Notes: a model not told the origin generated them from the sequence alone. 36,953 nt of DNA from an uncultured Porphyromonadaceae bacterium (GCA_947174995.1 CAMWLC010000025.1:1-36953), one strand, 5' to 3'; counted from the stretch's first letter, positions 16,579 through 26,201 are shown. Program-made: numbers and translations.

Positions 16579-18144
16579 ATGACTTACAAGTATGACTATC
16601 TGGTGATAGGCGCCGGCATCGCCGGCCTGAGCCTTTCCCTCAAACTCTCCGCCAAAGGGCGCGTGGCCCTGATTTGCAAGACCACTCTCGAAGAGGCCAA
16701 CACCAATCTGGCCCAGGGAGGCGTGGCGAGTGTGACCGACCTCAAGGTCGATTCCTTCGAGAAACACATCGAAGACACCATGATAGCGGGCGACTGGCTC
16801 TCGGACCCCCGGGCCGTCGAGAAGGTGGTCAGGGAGGCCCCCTCGCAGATAAGGGAGCTAATCGGCTGGGGCGTGGGGTTTGACCGCCGCGAGGACGGAG
16901 AGTTCGATCTCCACCGCGAGGGTGGACACTCCGAGTTCCGAATCCTCCACCACGCCGACAACACCGGCGCCGAGATCCAGCGCAGTCTCGTGGAGCGAGT
17001 GCGCGAGGACAGCCGCATCGACGTCTTCGAGAATCATTTCGCCGTGGAGATAATCACCCAGCACCATCTGGGCAAGGTGGTGACACGGCGCACACCGGAC
17101 ATCACCTGCTACGGCGCATACGTGCTCGACGAGGAGTCCGGACGCGTGGACACCTTCCTGGCCAAGGTCACGATGATGGCCACCGGCGGCGTGGGAGCCA
17201 CATACACCACCACCACCAACCCCCTCATCGCCACGGGAGACGGCATAGCGATGGTCTACCGCGCCAAGGGCACCGTGAAGGACATGGAGTTCATACAGTT
17301 TCACCCCACGGCCCTATATCATCCCGGTGACCGCCCCTCCTTCCTCATCACCGAGGCCATGAGGGGATACGGCGCCGTGCTCAGGAACATGGACGGCGAG
17401 GAGTTCATGCACAAGTATGACCCCCGCCTCTCCCTGGCTCCGCGCGACATCGTGGCCCGCGCCATCGACTCCGAGATGAAGCTGCACGGCACCGACCACG
17501 TGTATCTCGACGTCACCCACAAGGATGCCGAGGAGACAAAAAGACATTTCCCCAACATCTACGAGAAATGCCTCTCGCTGGGCATCGACATCACGCGCGA
17601 CATGATACCCGTGGCCCCGGCGGCCCACTATCTGTGCGGAGGTATCGCGGTGGACCTCGACGGGCAGTCCTCGATACAGCGGCTGTATGCCGTGGGCGAG
17701 TGCAGCTGCACGGGGTTGCACGGGGGCAACCGACTGGCCTCCAACTCCCTCATCGAGGCCGTGGTCTATGCCGAGGCGGCCGTGCGCCACGCCACATCCG
17801 TCATCGACGGATACGACTGGCGCGATGACGTGCCGGAATGGAACGACGAGGGAACCTCCCACCCCGAGGAGATGGTGCTCATCACGCAATCGCTCAAGGA
17901 AGTGAACCAAATCATGGGTTATTACGTAGGTATCGTAAGAAGCGACCTGCGTCTTGACCGCGCATGGAACCGCCTTGACATCCTGTATCAGGAGACGGAG
18001 CGCCTCTTCAAGACCAGCAAGCCGAGCCGCGCCCTCTGCGAGCTGCGAAACCTCATCAACGTGGGATACCTCATCATGCGCCAGGCACGCGAGCGCAAGG
18101 AGAGCCGCGGCCTGCACTATACCGTGGACTATCCCCATCGCTGA
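16579..18144 (+). CDS. nadB: L-aspartate oxidase
   Basis: NadB oxidises L-aspartate to iminoaspartate, the first step of de novo NAD synthesis, in the cytoplasm with FAD. The 521-residue protein has the FAD-binding VIGAGIAGLSLSLKL start, NTNLAQGGVAS, HREGGHSEFRILHH, FIQFHPTALYH, TEAMRGYGAVLRN, APRDIVARAID and GLHGGNRLASNSLIEA, and its length fits the family. nadA and nadC are not adjacent. It begins 43 nt after gmd with no separate promoter that I can see. Confidence 0.95.
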   Translation: MTYKYDYLVIGAGIAGLSLSLKLSAKGRVALICKTTLEEANTNLAQGGVASVTDLKVDSFEKHIEDTMIAGDWLSDPRAVEKVVREAPSQIRELIGWGVGFDRREDGEFDLHREGGHSEFRILHHADNTGAEIQRSLVERVREDSRIDVFENHFAVEIITQHHLGKVVTRRTPDITCYGAYVLDEESGRVDTFLAKVTMMATGGVGATYTTTTNPLIATGDGIAMVYRAKGTVKDMEFIQFHPTALYHPGDRPSFLITEAMRGYGAVLRNMDGEEFMHKYDPRLSLAPRDIVARAIDSEMKLHGTDHVYLDVTHKDAEETKRHFPNIYEKCLSLGIDITRDMIPVAPAAHYLCGGIAVDLDGQSSIQRLYAVGECSCTGLHGGNRLASNSLIEAVVYAEAAVRHATSVIDGYDWRDDVPEWNDEGTSHPEEMVLITQSLKEVNQIMGYYVGIVRSDLRLDRAWNRLDILYQETERLFKTSKPSRALCELRNLINVGYLIMRQARERKESRGLHYTVDYPHR

Positions 18145-18168
18145 CCACCCGGCACAATACAACCGATA

Positions 18169-19851
18169 ATGAAGAAAACCATCCATAGCCTGCTTGCGGC
18201 AGCCCTGCTCTGGGGAGCGTGTGCCACGGCAGGGAAAAAGAACAGCCACGACATGGCGGTCAACCGCAATCTGACCACCTTCAACGCCATGGTCAAGGCC
18301 CTGGACGAGAACTACGTGGACTCCGTGCGTACCGACGAGGCCTTCAAGGCGGCCATCGCCGCCCTGCTCGGCACCGTGGACCCCTATACGGAATACTACA
18401 CCGCCGATGAGACCGAAAACCTCCGCAACATGACCACCGGAGAGTATGCGGGCATCGGCAGCATAATCCTCGTGCGCGACGGCATCACATACATTTCCGA
18501 ACCCCTCGAGGGGAGCCCGGCCTACCGCGCCGGACTGCGTGCGGGCGACAAGATACTCAGCGTGGACACCGTCAACACCCTGGAGCCCAAGAACCAGAAT
18601 GTCTCCAAGCTACTGCGGGGACAGGCAGGGACACAGGTGGCCATCACCGTGGCACGCCCCTATCCCGAGGAGGGAACGGACACGGTGCGCACCTACACCG
18701 TGACACGCGAGAAGGTGCAGCAACCCTCCGTGCCATATTACGGGCGCATCAACGGCGGGCGCACGGGATACGTGAGACTCACCTCTTTCATCGACAAGTC
18801 TCCCGCCGAGATGCGGGAGGCCCTCAAGTCGTTTGCCGAGGGCACGCCGGTGGAGGGCGTCATCCTCGACCTGCGAGGCAACGGGGGGGGCCTGGTGGAG
18901 AGCGCCGTGGAGATTCTGGGCGATTTTCTTCCAAAAGGGACGGAGGTGCTCCGCACACGCGGACGCGACACCTCGCTCGAAAAGACCTACCGCACCTCAC
19001 GCAAGCCCCTGATGCCCGATGTGCCCCTCGTGGTGCTCATTGACGGCGGGTCAGCCTCCGCTTCGGAAATCACGGCCGGAGCCATACAGGACCTCGACAG
19101 GGGTGTGCTCGTAGGTTCGCGCAGCTTCGGCAAGGGACTGGTGCAGGGCACTCTCCCCATGCCTTACGACGGCCTGCTGAAGGTGACGATGGCCAAATAC
19201 TACATCCCCTCGGGACGCCTCATTCAGGCCCTGGACTATTCGCGCCGCAATCCTGACGGCACGGTGGCCTACACGCCTGACAGCCTCACCTCCGTGTATC
19301 ACACCCGCGCCGGACGCGAGGTGCGCGACGGGGGCGGACTTCAGCCCGACACCACTCTGACATGGGCCTCGCCCTCGGCGCTGCTCATCAAGCTGATGCG
19401 CGACAACAAAATCTTCGATTTCGCCACACGCTTCGTGGCCTCCCACCCCGAAAACCCGGACGGAGAGGAGATCATCACCGTCACCGACGGCATATACGGC
19501 GATTTCACGGCCTCGCTCGACACCGTGGGCTTCGACTACGAGCGCCGCTGCGCCACGCTCCTGGGCCACCTGCGCGACGCCATCCGCGAGGAGGGGTATC
19601 TCAATGACGAAGCCACTGCGGAGATGGACCGTCTCGAGGAGCTGCTCAAGCATGACCTGCAGCGCGACCTGGAGCTGAAGCGGCCCGAAATTTCGCAATA
19701 CATAGCCGAAGAGCTGATGACCCGCTACGGCTTCGAGAAGGGCCGCATCCGCACCGAACTGCAGAATGACCCCGGCATAACGGCCGCGCTGGAGATTCTC
19801 GGCGATCCCGCGCGTTACGCCTCCATGCTCGGCAAACCCAAAAGGAAATGA
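18169..19851 (+). CDS. Carboxy-terminal processing protease (peptidase S41)
   Basis: This exported serine protease has 560 residues. A hydrophobic start with a lipobox-like LLWGAC is followed by a PDZ domain (about residues 90-175; YAGIGSIILVRDGITYISEP, AGLRAGDKILSVD). The S41 catalytic domain has VILDLRGNGGGL, the nucleophile in DGGSASASEI and the catalytic lysine in SRSFGKGLVQGT. Family members trim C-termini of periplasmic proteins. The 200-residue C-terminal region is helical and charged, as in related Bacteroidetes proteins. Its stop overlaps the mfd ATG. Confidence 0.92.
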   Translation: MKKTIHSLLAAALLWGACATAGKKNSHDMAVNRNLTTFNAMVKALDENYVDSVRTDEAFKAAIAALLGTVDPYTEYYTADETENLRNMTTGEYAGIGSIILVRDGITYISEPLEGSPAYRAGLRAGDKILSVDTVNTLEPKNQNVSKLLRGQAGTQVAITVARPYPEEGTDTVRTYTVTREKVQQPSVPYYGRINGGRTGYVRLTSFIDKSPAEMREALKSFAEGTPVEGVILDLRGNGGGLVESAVEILGDFLPKGTEVLRTRGRDTSLEKTYRTSRKPLMPDVPLVVLIDGGSASASEITAGAIQDLDRGVLVGSRSFGKGLVQGTLPMPYDGLLKVTMAKYYIPSGRLIQALDYSRRNPDGTVAYTPDSLTSVYHTRAGREVRDGGGLQPDTTLTWASPSALLIKLMRDNKIFDFATRFVASHPENPDGEEIITVTDGIYGDFTASLDTVGFDYERRCATLLGHLRDAIREEGYLNDEATAEMDRLEELLKHDLQRDLELKRPEISQYIAEELMTRYGFEKGRIRTELQNDPGITAALEILGDPARYASMLGKPKRK

Positions 19852-22800
19852 CACTCTCCGAAGCCCTTGAGCTATTCATCACTCCGGCCCGGCGCAATGC
19901 TCTGGAGGCCCTCATGGGCGACCGGAAGGCCCGGCGCGTCCGGCTCGAGGGTCTCGTGGGGAGCGCACCGGCCATGGTGGCCGCCGCCATGGGACGCAAG
20001 GGAAAGCCGATGCTCGTGGTGGCCGATGATGCCGATTCGGCCGGATACATGTATCACGACCTGTGCCGGATTGCGGGCGAGGAGCATCTGGTGTTCTTCC
20101 CCAGCGGCTACCGCCGCGACATCAAGTATGGCCAGCCCGATCCCGCCTCGGCAGTGCTGCGTACGGAGGCCCTGGATGCCTGGAACAACGGGAAGGCCAC
20201 GCTGCGCTGGGTGGTGACATATCCCGAGGCCCTGGCCGAGAAGGTGCCCCTGCCCGAGAAACTCGCCGACAGCACCATCACCCTCCGCTCCGGGGCGAAG
20301 TGCGTCATGACGGACGTCATCATGCGTCTGCGCGCCCTGGAGTTCAAGGAGGTGGACTACGTGTATGAACCAGGGCAGTTCGCCCGGCGAGGCTCCATAC
20401 TGGATGTATTCTCCTTCAGCCACGAGCTCCCCTACCGCATAGATTTCTTCGATGATGAGATCGACTCCATGCGCACTTTCAATGTCGAGACACAACTCTC
20501 GGAGAAGCGCCTGGAGGAACTTTCCATCGTCCCCTCCGCTCCCCCGGGAGCCGGCAGGGGGGAGGGGGTCTCGATGCTGGAGTTTATCGGGGAGCGCACG
20601 CCGGTGTTCTGCAGCTCGCTCCCCTGGCTCGTGCAGCGCGTCAGGGCCATAGCCGACGAGGAGTATTCCCCTTCGGCAGCCATAGCCGACGAGGGAGACC
20701 CCGAGGCCATGAAGAGAGTGGTGGACCCGGTGGATTTCGAGAGACGTCTCGAGAAGTTCCGGGTTTTCCAGTATGCGGGCGCCACGGAGGGGGCCGAGGC
20801 CTTCGGAGCGCAGGCCGTGATGAGTTTCGACACCGTGCCCCAGGCGCTGTATCACAAGAATTTCGATCTGATAGCCGATTCCTTCACCCGTCTCGAAGGG
20901 GAGGGATACAGGATTCTGGTGCTGAGCGATTCGGCCTATCAGACGCAGAGGCTCAAGAGCATCTTCGAGGACAGGGGCGACGACATCCGCTTCACGCCCG
21001 TGGAGCGCACTCTCCACGAGGGCTTCTCGGACAGCGCCTCGAAGGTCTGCTTCTTCACGGATCATCAGATATTCGACCGCTTCCACAAGTATAATCTCCG
21101 CAGTGACCGGGCCAGGGGAGGGAAGGTGGCTCTCTCGCTCAAGGAGCTGAACCAGATAGAGGCGGGCGACTACATAGTGCACGTGGACCACGGTATCGGA
21201 CGTTTCGCCGGACTCATCAAGACCGACACCAACGGCCATCCGCAGGAGATGATAAAGCTCGTGTATCAGAACGACGACATCATCCTGGTCTCCATACACG
21301 CCCTGCACAAGCTCTCAAAATACCGTGGCAAGGAGGGCGTGCCCCCGAAGATAAGCAAGATAGGCTCGGGGGCCTGGACACGCCTCAAGGAGCGCACCAA
21401 GACGCGCATGAAGGACATCGCGCGAGACCTCATCAAGCTCTATGCCGCACGCCGCGAGGAGAAGGGGTTCGCCTTCTCCCCCGATTCATATCTGCAACAT
21501 GAGCTGGAGGCCTCCTTCATCTACGAGGATACCCCCGACCAGCTCAAGGCCACGGAGGCCATCAAGGCCGACATGGAGTCGCCCCGCCCGATGGACCGCC
21601 TCGTGTGCGGCGATGTAGGGTTCGGAAAGACCGAGCTGGCGGTGAGGGCCGCCTTCAAGGCCGCCGCCGACAGCAAGCAGACCGCCGTGCTCGTGCCCAC
21701 CACGGTGCTCGCCATGCAGCATTACCGCACTTTCTCCTCGCGTCTGAAGGATCTCCCGGTAAGGGTGGAGTTTCTGTCACGCGCCCGCAAGCCCAAGGAG
21801 GTGAAGCAGATTCTCGCTGACCTCGCCGAGGGAAAGATCGACATCCTCATCGGCACACACAAGCTGATCGGGAAGAATGTGAAGTTCAAGGACCTCGGAC
21901 TCCTGATAGTGGACGAGGAGCAGAAATTCGGCGTGGCCGTAAAGGAGAAAATCAAGCAGATGAAGGTGAATGTGGACACGCTCACCATGAGCGCCACCCC
22001 CATCCCGCGCACGCTCCAGTTCTCGCTGATGGGGGCGCGCGACCTGAGTTCGCTCAACACTCCCCCCGCCAACCGCCATCCCATCGTGACAAACGTCTGC
22101 TCCCTTGACGACGATGTCATCAAGGAGGCCGTGAATTTCGAGCTGAGCCGCAACGGCCAGGTGTTTTTCATCTCCAACCGCATCGAGAATCTCAATGACC
22201 TGGAGGCGCGCCTCAAGCGGCTCGTGCCGGGCGTGAGGGTCGTGGTGGCCCACGGACAGATGCCCCCCGAGAAACTGGAGCAGGCCATCCTCGATTTCGC
22301 AGCCCATGATTATGATGTGCTCCTCTCCACGACCATCGTGGAAAACGGCATAGACATGCCCAACGTCAACACCATCCTGGTGAACAACGCCCAGAATTTC
22401 GGCCTCAGCGAGCTGCATCAGTTGCGCGGACGCGTAGGGCGTGCGGGACGCAAGGCCTTCTGCTATCTGCTCGTGCCCCCGGGCCTCCCACTCACCCCGG
22501 TGGCGCGGCGCCGTCTGCAGGCTATCGAGAATTTCTCCGACCTCGGGAGCGGTATCCATATAGCCATGCAGGACCTGGATATCCGAGGGGCCGGAAACCT
22601 CCTCGGGGCCGAACAGTCGGGATTCATAGCTGATCTCGGATACGAGACATATCAGAAAATCCTCAAGGAGTCAGTGCTCGAACTGCGCACGGAGGAGTTT
22701 GCCGACGTGGAGACGGCTGGAGAGAGCGAGTTCGTGGCCGACTGCGTGATAGAGAGCGACCTGGAGCTGCGCCTCCCCCCCGAATATGTGCCCCAGGAGA

Positions 22801-23198
22801 GCGAGAGGATAGGTCTCTACCAGCAACTCGACAATATGGAGCGCGCCGAGCAGACGGAGGCTTTCCGCACGGAGCTGAAAGACCGTTTCGGAGAGATACC
22901 GCGCGTGACAGAGGAGCTCATCAAGGTGGTGCCGCTGCGCCTGGCGGCCAAACGCCTCGGCATCGAGCGCCTCACGCTCAAGGGGGGAAAGATGTATCTC
23001 CACTTCGTGGGAGACGACAACAAGGCCTATTATCAGAGTCCCGCTTTCGGGCGTATGCTCTCCTATCTCCAGATGAACGCGGCTCGCTGCGAGCTGCGCG
23101 AGGTGAAGGGTCGCCGCTCCTTCCTGGTGAGCCGCGTGTCCTCTGTGTCCGAGGCTCTGGAGATCCTCACCCTGATAGAATCTCTCCCCTCTCTATGA
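19848..23198 (+). CDS. mfd: Transcription-repair coupling factor
   Basis: Mfd displaces RNA polymerase stalled at DNA lesions and recruits UvrABC. The 1116-residue protein has an N-terminal UvrB-like region, the CarD-like RNA-polymerase interaction module (EAGDYIVHVDHGIGRFAGL, about residues 439-457), helicase motifs GDVGFGKTE (about 588-596), DEEQKFGV, SATPIPRTLQFS and QLRGRVGRAGRKAF, and a C-terminal TRCF domain. Length is normal. Its ATG overlaps the protease stop by ATGA, giving translational coupling between a periplasmic protease and a DNA-repair factor. Confidence 0.97.
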   Translation: MTLSEALELFITPARRNALEALMGDRKARRVRLEGLVGSAPAMVAAAMGRKGKPMLVVADDADSAGYMYHDLCRIAGEEHLVFFPSGYRRDIKYGQPDPASAVLRTEALDAWNNGKATLRWVVTYPEALAEKVPLPEKLADSTITLRSGAKCVMTDVIMRLRALEFKEVDYVYEPGQFARRGSILDVFSFSHELPYRIDFFDDEIDSMRTFNVETQLSEKRLEELSIVPSAPPGAGRGEGVSMLEFIGERTPVFCSSLPWLVQRVRAIADEEYSPSAAIADEGDPEAMKRVVDPVDFERRLEKFRVFQYAGATEGAEAFGAQAVMSFDTVPQALYHKNFDLIADSFTRLEGEGYRILVLSDSAYQTQRLKSIFEDRGDDIRFTPVERTLHEGFSDSASKVCFFTDHQIFDRFHKYNLRSDRARGGKVALSLKELNQIEAGDYIVHVDHGIGRFAGLIKTDTNGHPQEMIKLVYQNDDIILVSIHALHKLSKYRGKEGVPPKISKIGSGAWTRLKERTKTRMKDIARDLIKLYAARREEKGFAFSPDSYLQHELEASFIYEDTPDQLKATEAIKADMESPRPMDRLVCGDVGFGKTELAVRAAFKAAADSKQTAVLVPTTVLAMQHYRTFSSRLKDLPVRVEFLSRARKPKEVKQILADLAEGKIDILIGTHKLIGKNVKFKDLGLLIVDEEQKFGVAVKEKIKQMKVNVDTLTMSATPIPRTLQFSLMGARDLSSLNTPPANRHPIVTNVCSLDDDVIKEAVNFELSRNGQVFFISNRIENLNDLEARLKRLVPGVRVVVAHGQMPPEKLEQAILDFAAHDYDVLLSTTIVENGIDMPNVNTILVNNAQNFGLSELHQLRGRVGRAGRKAFCYLLVPPGLPLTPVARRRLQAIENFSDLGSGIHIAMQDLDIRGAGNLLGAEQSGFIADLGYETYQKILKESVLELRTEEFADVETAGESEFVADCVIESDLELRLPPEYVPQESERIGLYQQLDNMERAEQTEAFRTELKDRFGEIPRVTEELIKVVPLRLAAKRLGIERLTLKGGKMYLHFVGDDNKAYYQSPAFGRMLSYLQMNAARCELREVKGRRSFLVSRVSSVSEALEILTLIESLPSL

Positions 23199-23222
23199 AT
23201 CCTCTATAAATATCAATTGGAA

Positions 23223-24554
23223 ATGATGAGAAAATTTATATTCGCACTTATAGCTCTCCTTTGCTTCGCAGGAGCACAGGGGGCACGCAAGAACAAGGAG
23301 AAAACACCCGAATACCTCCCGCTGCCTGAAAAGTATGACGGCTCGATGGCCACTCTCGACACCCTGGCCTACCGCTCGCTGGAACTTCCCGATTCGCTAA
23401 GGCCGATATTCCTGAACTATGTGGCGCGCCACGGAGCCCGCTATATGTCGTCCCACAAGAAAACACAGACCCTCGAACACGTGATCCGCGTGGCTGCCGA
23501 GCGCGGCGTGCTCACACCCGAGGGAAAGGCTTTCGGAGAACTGCTCCATCGGCTCGACAGCCTCTCCGAGGGCAGATGGGGTCTGCTCAGTCCCGAGGGG
23601 AAGGCTGAGCAACGTTTCCTCGGGAAATGGCTCCTGCGCGAGTTCCCCGACCTCATCGGGAAAGGGAATGTGTCGGCCGTGTCGTCATACGTGCCGCGCG
23701 TGGTACAGACCATGTATACCCTTTCGGAGACAATCCTCACCACCGATTCCCTGGAGCCGGACGCGACATTCTCCACTTCGGAAGGGAAGAAATTCGATCC
23801 CCTGGTGAGGTTTTTCGAGTCTGACAAGCAGTATGAGGATTTCCTGGACCGCGGCCCCTGGACACCCATATATTCCTCGTGGCTCCGCACACGCGTGCCG
23901 AGTGCTCCGGCCGGCCGCCTCTTCACCCCCGGGTCCGGCTTGAAAGAGGATATACTGCGCACTCTCTCGATGCACATATACAGCGTGCTTCAGTCCCTCA
24001 GATGCTCCGGACTGGGAGTGCCCACCACGCGGTGGATGTCCGAGGATGAATACCGCAGTTGCTGGGAGGCCGAGAACCTCGACAAGTATCTGCGGCGCAC
24101 GTGGACTTCCGTCTCCGACGAGCCGGCCCGCGCCGTCACGCCGCTGCTCATGGCCCTCATCTCCGGAATGGACCAGGCCGGACGCTCGGAATTGCTCAAG
24201 GAGCAAAACCTAAAGGACACTTCCGACGCCCTGTCGGCAAAGATGTATTTCGGCCACGCCGAGACTCTCATGCCCCTCTTCTCGCTGATGAACCTGCCGG
24301 GATGCAGTGTCCTGGTAAACGACTGGGCGGACCTGCCCTCCGAATGGAAAGATTACGAGATCGTCCCCATGGGGGCCAACCTCGTAATCACTCTGCTGCG
24401 CTCGAAGCGCGGTTATCTCCATGCCGCCGTGTGCCTGAACGGAAAGTGGGTGGAGCCTATGCGTGACGGACGTATCATCGTGCCATACGTGGCCCTGCGT
24501 GCCTACTGGCTGGAGCGTGCCCAGGCGGCGCTGCACACGAGCGGGGGTAAGTGA
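23223..24554 (+). CDS. MINPP-type histidine acid phosphatase (phytase-like)
   Basis: The 443-residue exported protein has a signal peptide (MMRKFIFALIALLCFAGAQG), the phosphohistidine motif RHGAR (residues 69-73) and, at about residue 345, GHAET. HAE in place of the HD pair of other histidine acid phosphatases is the mark of multiple inositol polyphosphate phosphatases, including the one known from Bacteroides thetaiotaomicron. It probably removes phosphates from phytate in the periplasm or on the surface. I prefer the ATG at 23223 (23226 is equally possible) over a TTG at 23217. It ends the long plus-strand run and converges on the VWA gene. Confidence 0.85.
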   Translation: MMRKFIFALIALLCFAGAQGARKNKEKTPEYLPLPEKYDGSMATLDTLAYRSLELPDSLRPIFLNYVARHGARYMSSHKKTQTLEHVIRVAAERGVLTPEGKAFGELLHRLDSLSEGRWGLLSPEGKAEQRFLGKWLLREFPDLIGKGNVSAVSSYVPRVVQTMYTLSETILTTDSLEPDATFSTSEGKKFDPLVRFFESDKQYEDFLDRGPWTPIYSSWLRTRVPSAPAGRLFTPGSGLKEDILRTLSMHIYSVLQSLRCSGLGVPTTRWMSEDEYRSCWEAENLDKYLRRTWTSVSDEPARAVTPLLMALISGMDQAGRSELLKEQNLKDTSDALSAKMYFGHAETLMPLFSLMNLPGCSVLVNDWADLPSEWKDYEIVPMGANLVITLLRSKRGYLHAAVCLNGKWVEPMRDGRIIVPYVALRAYWLERAQAALHTSGGK

Positions 24555-24581
24555 TCGCACTCCCGAGCATGAGAAACCGTC

Positions 24582-25277
24582 TTATTTCCGGCCCTTGCTG
24601 AAGAATTTGCCGGAGAGTTTGCGGCGCACCGCCCTCAAATCCTCCTCGCACGCGTGGGGAATAGCAGCCTCCATCTCCATGCGGGCCGACTGAAACTCCA
24701 TGTTGCGATCATTGTATTCCTTGAACATCGCTGCAGTGCCCACCTCATCGGAGGTAAAGGCCATGGCGTTGTCGATGTTGAGCTTGCGGCTGGCCTGCTC
24801 CACATCGATGTTCGCACCGATGAAGTTGAAGGTCCACCCCTGCTCCTTGAGTTCGGAAATAAGAGACGCCACCTGAGCGTAGGTGAACTCTTTGGAATCA
24901 TTCTCCTCGCCATCGGTGATGACGGTCACCACTCCGTAGGCATCGGAGTGGGTCGAGGCCACGGCCTTGAGGTCTACCAGAGTGGCTCCAACGGCATCCA
25001 GCAGGGGAGTCAGGCCCATGGGGATGTAGTCCTTTTCGGTGATGTGGCGTGCGTTTTTCACCGGCTCGTTCTTGCACAGATAGCGCGAGGGGACAGCCGA
25101 ACCGGATTGGAACGCGTAGATGGACATGAAGGCGTTCTCCTTGTCGGCATGTGCCGCGGCGAGGGACTTCGCTCCGTCGATCACTTCGTTGCAGCCGCTG
25201 ACTGTGGCCTTGCGGGCGCTTGACATGGAGCCGGATTCATCCAGAATTATCAGATTGAAAACTGTGGTCTTCTGCAT
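24582..25277 (-). CDS. VWA-domain protein, cytoplasmic
   Basis: The 231-residue protein is one von Willebrand factor A domain with an intact metal-ion site: DESGS (residues 13-17), the GLTPLLDAV threonine and the ITDGEEND aspartate. It has no signal peptide or membrane segment. The C-terminus is helical and charged (DLRAVRRKLSGKFFSKGRK). VWA domains of this type mediate metal-dependent protein contacts and often partner with AAA ATPases, none of which is nearby. It follows the Nudix regulator on the same strand, separated by a 140-bp spacer holding repeat array D. Confidence 0.85.
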   Translation of the reverse strand: MQKTTVFNLIILDESGSMSSARKATVSGCNEVIDGAKSLAAAHADKENAFMSIYAFQSGSAVPSRYLCKNEPVKNARHITEKDYIPMGLTPLLDAVGATLVDLKAVASTHSDAYGVVTVITDGEENDSKEFTYAQVASLISELKEQGWTFNFIGANIDVEQASRKLNIDNAMAFTSDEVGTAAMFKEYNDRNMEFQSARMEMEAAIPHACEEDLRAVRRKLSGKFFSKGRK

Positions 25278-25287
25278 AATGATTGAG

Positions 25288-25396
25288 GGATTACAGGTTA
25301 TGGTTATAGGTTACGGGTTATAGATTATAAATTATAAATCTTATACGACTTATATATCTTATACGACTTATATTTCTTGTCAGATCTTATCAGATC
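25288..25396. repeat. 9-bp tandem repeat array D (ATCTTATAC/GACTTATAT type)
   Basis: About twelve units of period 9. The clean core (25333-25377) alternates ATCTTATAC and GACTTATAT. Toward the VWA gene they decay to TTATGGTTA/TAGGTTACG, and toward the Nudix gene to GATCTTATC. The array lies about 10 bp upstream of the VWA start codon. Confidence 0.8.
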
Positions 25397-25417
25397 TCTC
25401 CGCCGCTCCGGGAGGAC

Positions 25418-26188
25418 TCAGAAATTGAAAAGATCCTTTATGGAGCCTTCGCGCTCATCGTCATCCTCCTTGCCGCGCGTGGGGCGGTCGCTGAAGGAGA
25501 AGAGCCTCGGGAAACGTCCCCTGCGCCGACGACTCGTGGTGCAGCTCTCCTCCGAAGCGCAACAGGCATCCTCGTATGAGCTGCCGAGGTCCGGAGCCAG
25601 CAATTTACTTTGCAATGCCTTGCGCTCGAAGTTGCGGCGGTCGTAGACAGTGTCGTTGATCACCTCGTAGACTCTCCGCAGGTCATCCATAGTGAAGATT
25701 TCATCAAGCAGACGGAAAGCCACGGGCCGGAGCCTGAGCACCTCCTTGAGATACTCCCGGGCGTATGCGATTATTTCCCGGTGGTCGAAAGCAAGGGGAG
25801 GAAGCATGGAGGCCTCGAACCATGTGGCACGGACGGCATCGTCGCCGGCACAAAGCTGATGGTCGCCGGGACGCACCAGGGCTATGAAAGCCACCGTAAC
25901 AACTCGTCCACGAGGGTCGCGCCCGGGAGAACTGAACGTGTGGCATTGCTCGAGATACACGCGCCGCATCCCCGTTTCCTCAAGCAGCTCCCGCATGGCG
26001 CACTCCTCTATGCTCTCATCCTCCTTCATGAATCCCCCCGGAAGGGCCCAGTAGCCTTTGTATGGCTCCACACCGCGCTCCACGAGCAGAATCCTAAGCG
26101 CCTCTCCGTCAAATCCGAAGATCACGCAGTCTGCCGTCATGGCCGGACGCGGATATTCATAACAGTATTTCTTCTTGTCTGAACTCAT
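25418..26188 (-). CDS. Nudix hydrolase with winged-helix domain, NrtR-like regulator
   Basis: The 256-residue protein has an N-terminal Nudix domain with a complete Nudix box (residues 52-74; GFMKEDESIEECAMRELLEE then TGM), so catalysis may be intact. A winged-helix region follows (about 135-195; FRLLDEIFTMDDLRRVYEV, YDRRNFERKAL). This is the NrtR architecture; known members respond to ADP-ribose and control NAD genes, and a Bacteroides relative controls arabinose use. The last 55 residues are an unusual disordered tail (CCASEES, RRRRGR, KEDDDERE). Two palindromes flank its promoter and are probable autoregulatory operators. Confidence 0.88.
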   Translation of the reverse strand: MSSDKKKYCYEYPRPAMTADCVIFGFDGEALRILLVERGVEPYKGYWALPGGFMKEDESIEECAMRELLEETGMRRVYLEQCHTFSSPGRDPRGRVVTVAFIALVRPGDHQLCAGDDAVRATWFEASMLPPLAFDHREIIAYAREYLKEVLRLRPVAFRLLDEIFTMDDLRRVYEVINDTVYDRRNFERKALQSKLLAPDLGSSYEDACCASEESCTTSRRRRGRFPRLFSFSDRPTRGKEDDDEREGSIKDLFNF

Positions 26189-26201
26189 GATTCAAAGGAT
26201 A

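Noticed and set aside
19872-21308. 478-codon open frame opposite mfd.
   Set aside because: It is antisense to well-conserved mfd motifs and is His/Gly/Leu-rich, a known by-product of GC-rich codon use.
23217-23225. TTG start for the phytase-like gene.
   Set aside because: ATG codons at 23223 and 23226 give a normal signal peptide.
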